A DNA stretch of 52,175 nucleotides from Streptomyces sp. NRRL WC-3618 (GTDB lineage: Bacteria; Actinomycetota; Actinomycetes; Streptomycetales; Streptomycetaceae), in NCBI RefSeq assembly GCF_001280005.1, contig NZ_LGDW01000461.1:1-52175 (forward strand), written 5' to 3'. The stretch's first letter is position 1. Each line of letters begins with the position of its first letter. Shown here piece after piece: positions 50,742-52,175 of this stretch. The notes under the pieces were generated by a model. It had not been told where the DNA came from, did not search any database, and was given only the letters and a program-made list of their open reading frames with translations. The position numbers and the translations under genes were made by a program.

Positions 50742-51014
50742 GTGGAAGAGAAGATCAATCCCGCCGCCGCGACCTACCACTACGAGCAGCTCGCGAAGAT
50801 CATTGAGAACAAGATCCGGACCGGCGAGTTCGCCGCAGGGTCGCGCCTGCCTGGCGAGTTGATTCTGTCTCAGGAGTACGGCGTCGGCTCCAACACCGTC
50901 CGCCGAGCGTTGGACATCCTGAGGGAGCGTGGAGTGATCGTCACCGTGAGAGCGCGTGGATCGTTCGTGGTCGAAGAGCTTCCCGCCGTCGAGAACAACC
51001 GGGGCGAGAAGTAG
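50742..51014 (+). CDS. GntR-type winged-helix repressor without effector domain
   Basis: A 90-aa protein consisting almost only of a GntR DNA-binding domain: YEQLAKIIENKIRTGEFAAGSRLPGE, LILSQEYGVGSNTVRRALDIL and GVIVTVRARGSFVVEE. The usual UTRA or FCD effector domain is absent. GTG 50742 is chosen because homology begins there; no Shine-Dalgarno is visible, so the transcript may be nearly leaderless, and ATG 50706 is an alternative. It is divergent from the four tiny genes, which it likely represses through the repeats at 50652-50701 or GCACGCAAGTTGC at 50708-50720. Confidence 0.85.
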   Translation: MEEKINPAAATYHYEQLAKIIENKIRTGEFAAGSRLPGELILSQEYGVGSNTVRRALDILRERGVIVTVRARGSFVVEELPAVENNRGEK

Positions 51015-51100
51015 GGGCGGCGCCTGCTGCTGTCTCATGGGACCAGGCTGGGTACGGCACCGCCTCTGGGCCTACGCACTTGTGCCAACTTGCGCGGCGA

Positions 51101-51949
51101 CTATCCGAGCGCGTCAATCGCGGCGGTGATGAGTGACCTGGCTTCCGTGCCGTACACGGCCTTCGCGGACAGTTCGGCGAACGCCTTCGCGTACTCCGCG
51201 ATCTCGCCCGGCTGCGTGACTGTCAGGTGTGCGGAGACGAGTTCCACGTTCACCTGCGCCTCGTCGTAGATGGTGAAGGACTCGACAGGCCATCCGGCAC
51301 CACGCGGCCTGCCGAGGGGGATGACGCCCAGGCTGACCGAGGGCAGTGAGGCGGCAGAGATCAGATGGCCGAGCGCCCCGGCCATGGTGTCGTTGTCGCC
51401 GATGACCGTGCGCAGTACCCACTCCTCCACGAGCATCGCGAACCGATGGTCACCGGAGTGCAGGATGCGTTGCCGGTCCATACGGACGCCCACGGCATCG
51501 TCGATGTCGGCAGAGTCGGACACATCTCGAAGATGGGCCACCGTACTCAGCACCGCACGGGTGTAGGCGGCCGATTGGAGCAGGCCAGGGATCACCCAGG
51601 ACTGGTAGACCCTGAAGCGGCGGGTGCGCTCGAAGAGCGGCGCGACGGACTGCTGTACGCGCTTCAGCCCTGCGCGTTCCATACGCCGCCACTGCACGTA
51701 GGCACCCTCGATACCCCGTGCCGTGGCGATCAGATCGGCCGTCTGATCCTGAGCGGCACAGAGCCCCGTATAGGTCCGGACATCGGCATCCGACGGGGGT
51801 GTGCGTCCGTTCTCGAGTCGCGAGCACTTCGACTCGTGCCAGTCGGCCCTGCTGGCCAGCTCCCGCGCGGTAAGGCCCGCGTCCTTGCGGATCTCGCGCA
51901 GTCGCCGGCCGAGGGCCAACCGTTCTTGCTGAACACTGGATGAGGTCAC
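51101..51949 (-). CDS. Helix-turn-helix regulator with DUF5753 domain
   Basis: A 282-aa regulator. The Xre-type HTH (about 12-68) has LGRRLREIRKDAGLTARELA and ESKCSRLENGRTPPS. The DUF5753 domain (about 85-275) has FRVYQSWVIPGLLQSAAYTRAVL, EEWVLRTVIGD, SLGVIPLGRP and FTIYDEAQVNVELV. It starts at GTG 51949 without an evident ribosome site. Unlike the pair at 22 kb there is no DUF397 partner next to it. Its promoter region (51950-52090) holds repeats of GAACTTGCRCG, also found beside the GntR gene. Confidence 0.9.
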   Translation of the reverse strand: MTSSSVQQERLALGRRLREIRKDAGLTARELASRADWHESKCSRLENGRTPPSDADVRTYTGLCAAQDQTADLIATARGIEGAYVQWRRMERAGLKRVQQSVAPLFERTRRFRVYQSWVIPGLLQSAAYTRAVLSTVAHLRDVSDSADIDDAVGVRMDRQRILHSGDHRFAMLVEEWVLRTVIGDNDTMAGALGHLISAASLPSVSLGVIPLGRPRGAGWPVESFTIYDEAQVNVELVSAHLTVTQPGEIAEYAKAFAELSAKAVYGTEARSLITAAIDALG

Positions 51950-52014
51950 GCTAAGGATTGTGGTTCAGGTGAGCTGGTAGTCCGCGTGCGGTTCTGCGGG
52001 CGATCACTGCGAAC

Positions 52015-52068
52015 GAGCTTGCACGCCAGGGGGCGCCCAGCGCCACGAACTTGCGCGAACTTGCACGC
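52015..52068. repeat. Repeated GAACTTGCRCG sites upstream of the regulator
   Basis: GAGCTTGCACGC (52015-52026), GAACTTGCGCG (52047-52057) and GAACTTGCACGC (52057-52068) are copies of one motif. CAACTTGCGCG at 51086-51096 is a further copy, and GCACGCAAGTTGC at 50708-50720 is the motif inverted. They are probably operator sites. Confidence 0.6.
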
Positions 52069-52092
52069 GGCGGCGGCAGGAGGCTCCGCGTC

Positions 52093-52175
52093 TCACCCCA
52101 CCCGATACCCCCGAATCACCCGATACTCCACCCCACCCCCATCCACGAACCCCGCACGCGCCCGCACCGACACAT
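52093..52175 (-). CDS. 3' end of a gene cut by the window edge
   Basis: The minus strand from the right edge reads VSVRARAGFVDGGGVEYRVIRGYRVG and stops at 52093-52095. The frame has fair codon bias. Too short to assign. Confidence 0.4.
   Translation of the reverse strand, partial: VSVRARAGFVDGGGVEYRVIRGYRVG

Overview
This window reads as a piece of a Streptomyces (or very close actinomycete) chromosome. Coding sequence is very GC rich with strong G/C bias at third codon positions. GTG and even TTG starts are common, and genes in runs often overlap by GTGA or ATGA. Typical Streptomyces families are present: LytR-CpsA-Psr proteins, DUF5753/DUF397 regulator pairs, roadblock proteins, class-E-like LAxTG sorting signals, and rare TTA leucine codons. 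The set purK-purE, hutU/hutI, a SigB-type sigma factor and a cystathionine beta-synthase resembles, from memory, the SCO30xx stretch of S. coelicolor; I could not check this.

Layout. 1-5750: two LCP cell-wall ligases (+), an acyl-CoA dehydrogenase (-) and a UDP-sugar 6-dehydrogenase (+). 6288-10928: a copper/envelope run (+) with a Pro/Ser-rich secreted protein, a CopC-CopD fusion, a plastocyanin-like protein with a duplicated C-terminal domain, a YceI-like protein and a second membrane-anchored cupredoxin. 11035-11828: two tandem VOC proteins. 11861-17036 (-): a dipeptidase paralogue that has lost all its metal ligands, debris of a DUF5753 regulator, then purK-purE-dipeptidase, each overlapping the next. 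17191-21726: GtrA protein, two-component system, and a POT peptide transporter whose leader carries an intrinsic terminator. 21824-23605: DUF397/DUF5753 pair (-) facing three tiny overlapping genes (+). 23689-27659 (-): a four-gene surface-protein operon with LPxTG and LAxTG sorting signals. 27833-30124: anti-sigma kinase, STAS antagonist and SigB-like sigma factor. 30304-31968: a sigma-like/zinc anti-sigma/transmembrane/ricin-lectin fusion with a TTA codon.

31985-37759 (-) is a histidine utilisation operon, hutU-M20 hydrolase-hutF-hutI. A promoter with an overlapping inverted repeat lies ahead of hutU, and a PLP decarboxylase gene is divergent. 39626-41892 (+) is a four-gene roadblock/DUF4388 operon whose first gene has a TTA codon at position 8. 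42635-45129 (-) holds a histidine ammonia-lyase-like gene lacking the Ala-Ser-Gly cofactor triad, coupled to an RpiR regulator. It is followed by internally deleted relics of an osmoprotectant-type ABC transporter. 46893-49472 has cystathionine beta-synthase (-) and a membrane-anchored SGNH hydrolase (+).

The right end (49539-52068) looks acquired. Four tiny ATGA-coupled genes diverge from a DNA-binding-domain-only GntR repressor across five 10-bp direct repeats, next to a DUF5753 regulator. A partial gene runs off the right edge.

The most notable items are the sigma/ZAS/lectin fusion, the phased-repeat regulatory module at 49.5-52 kb, the roadblock operon without a GTPase, the sortase-substrate operon, the two likely pseudoenzymes, and the attenuator-like leader of the peptide transporter.
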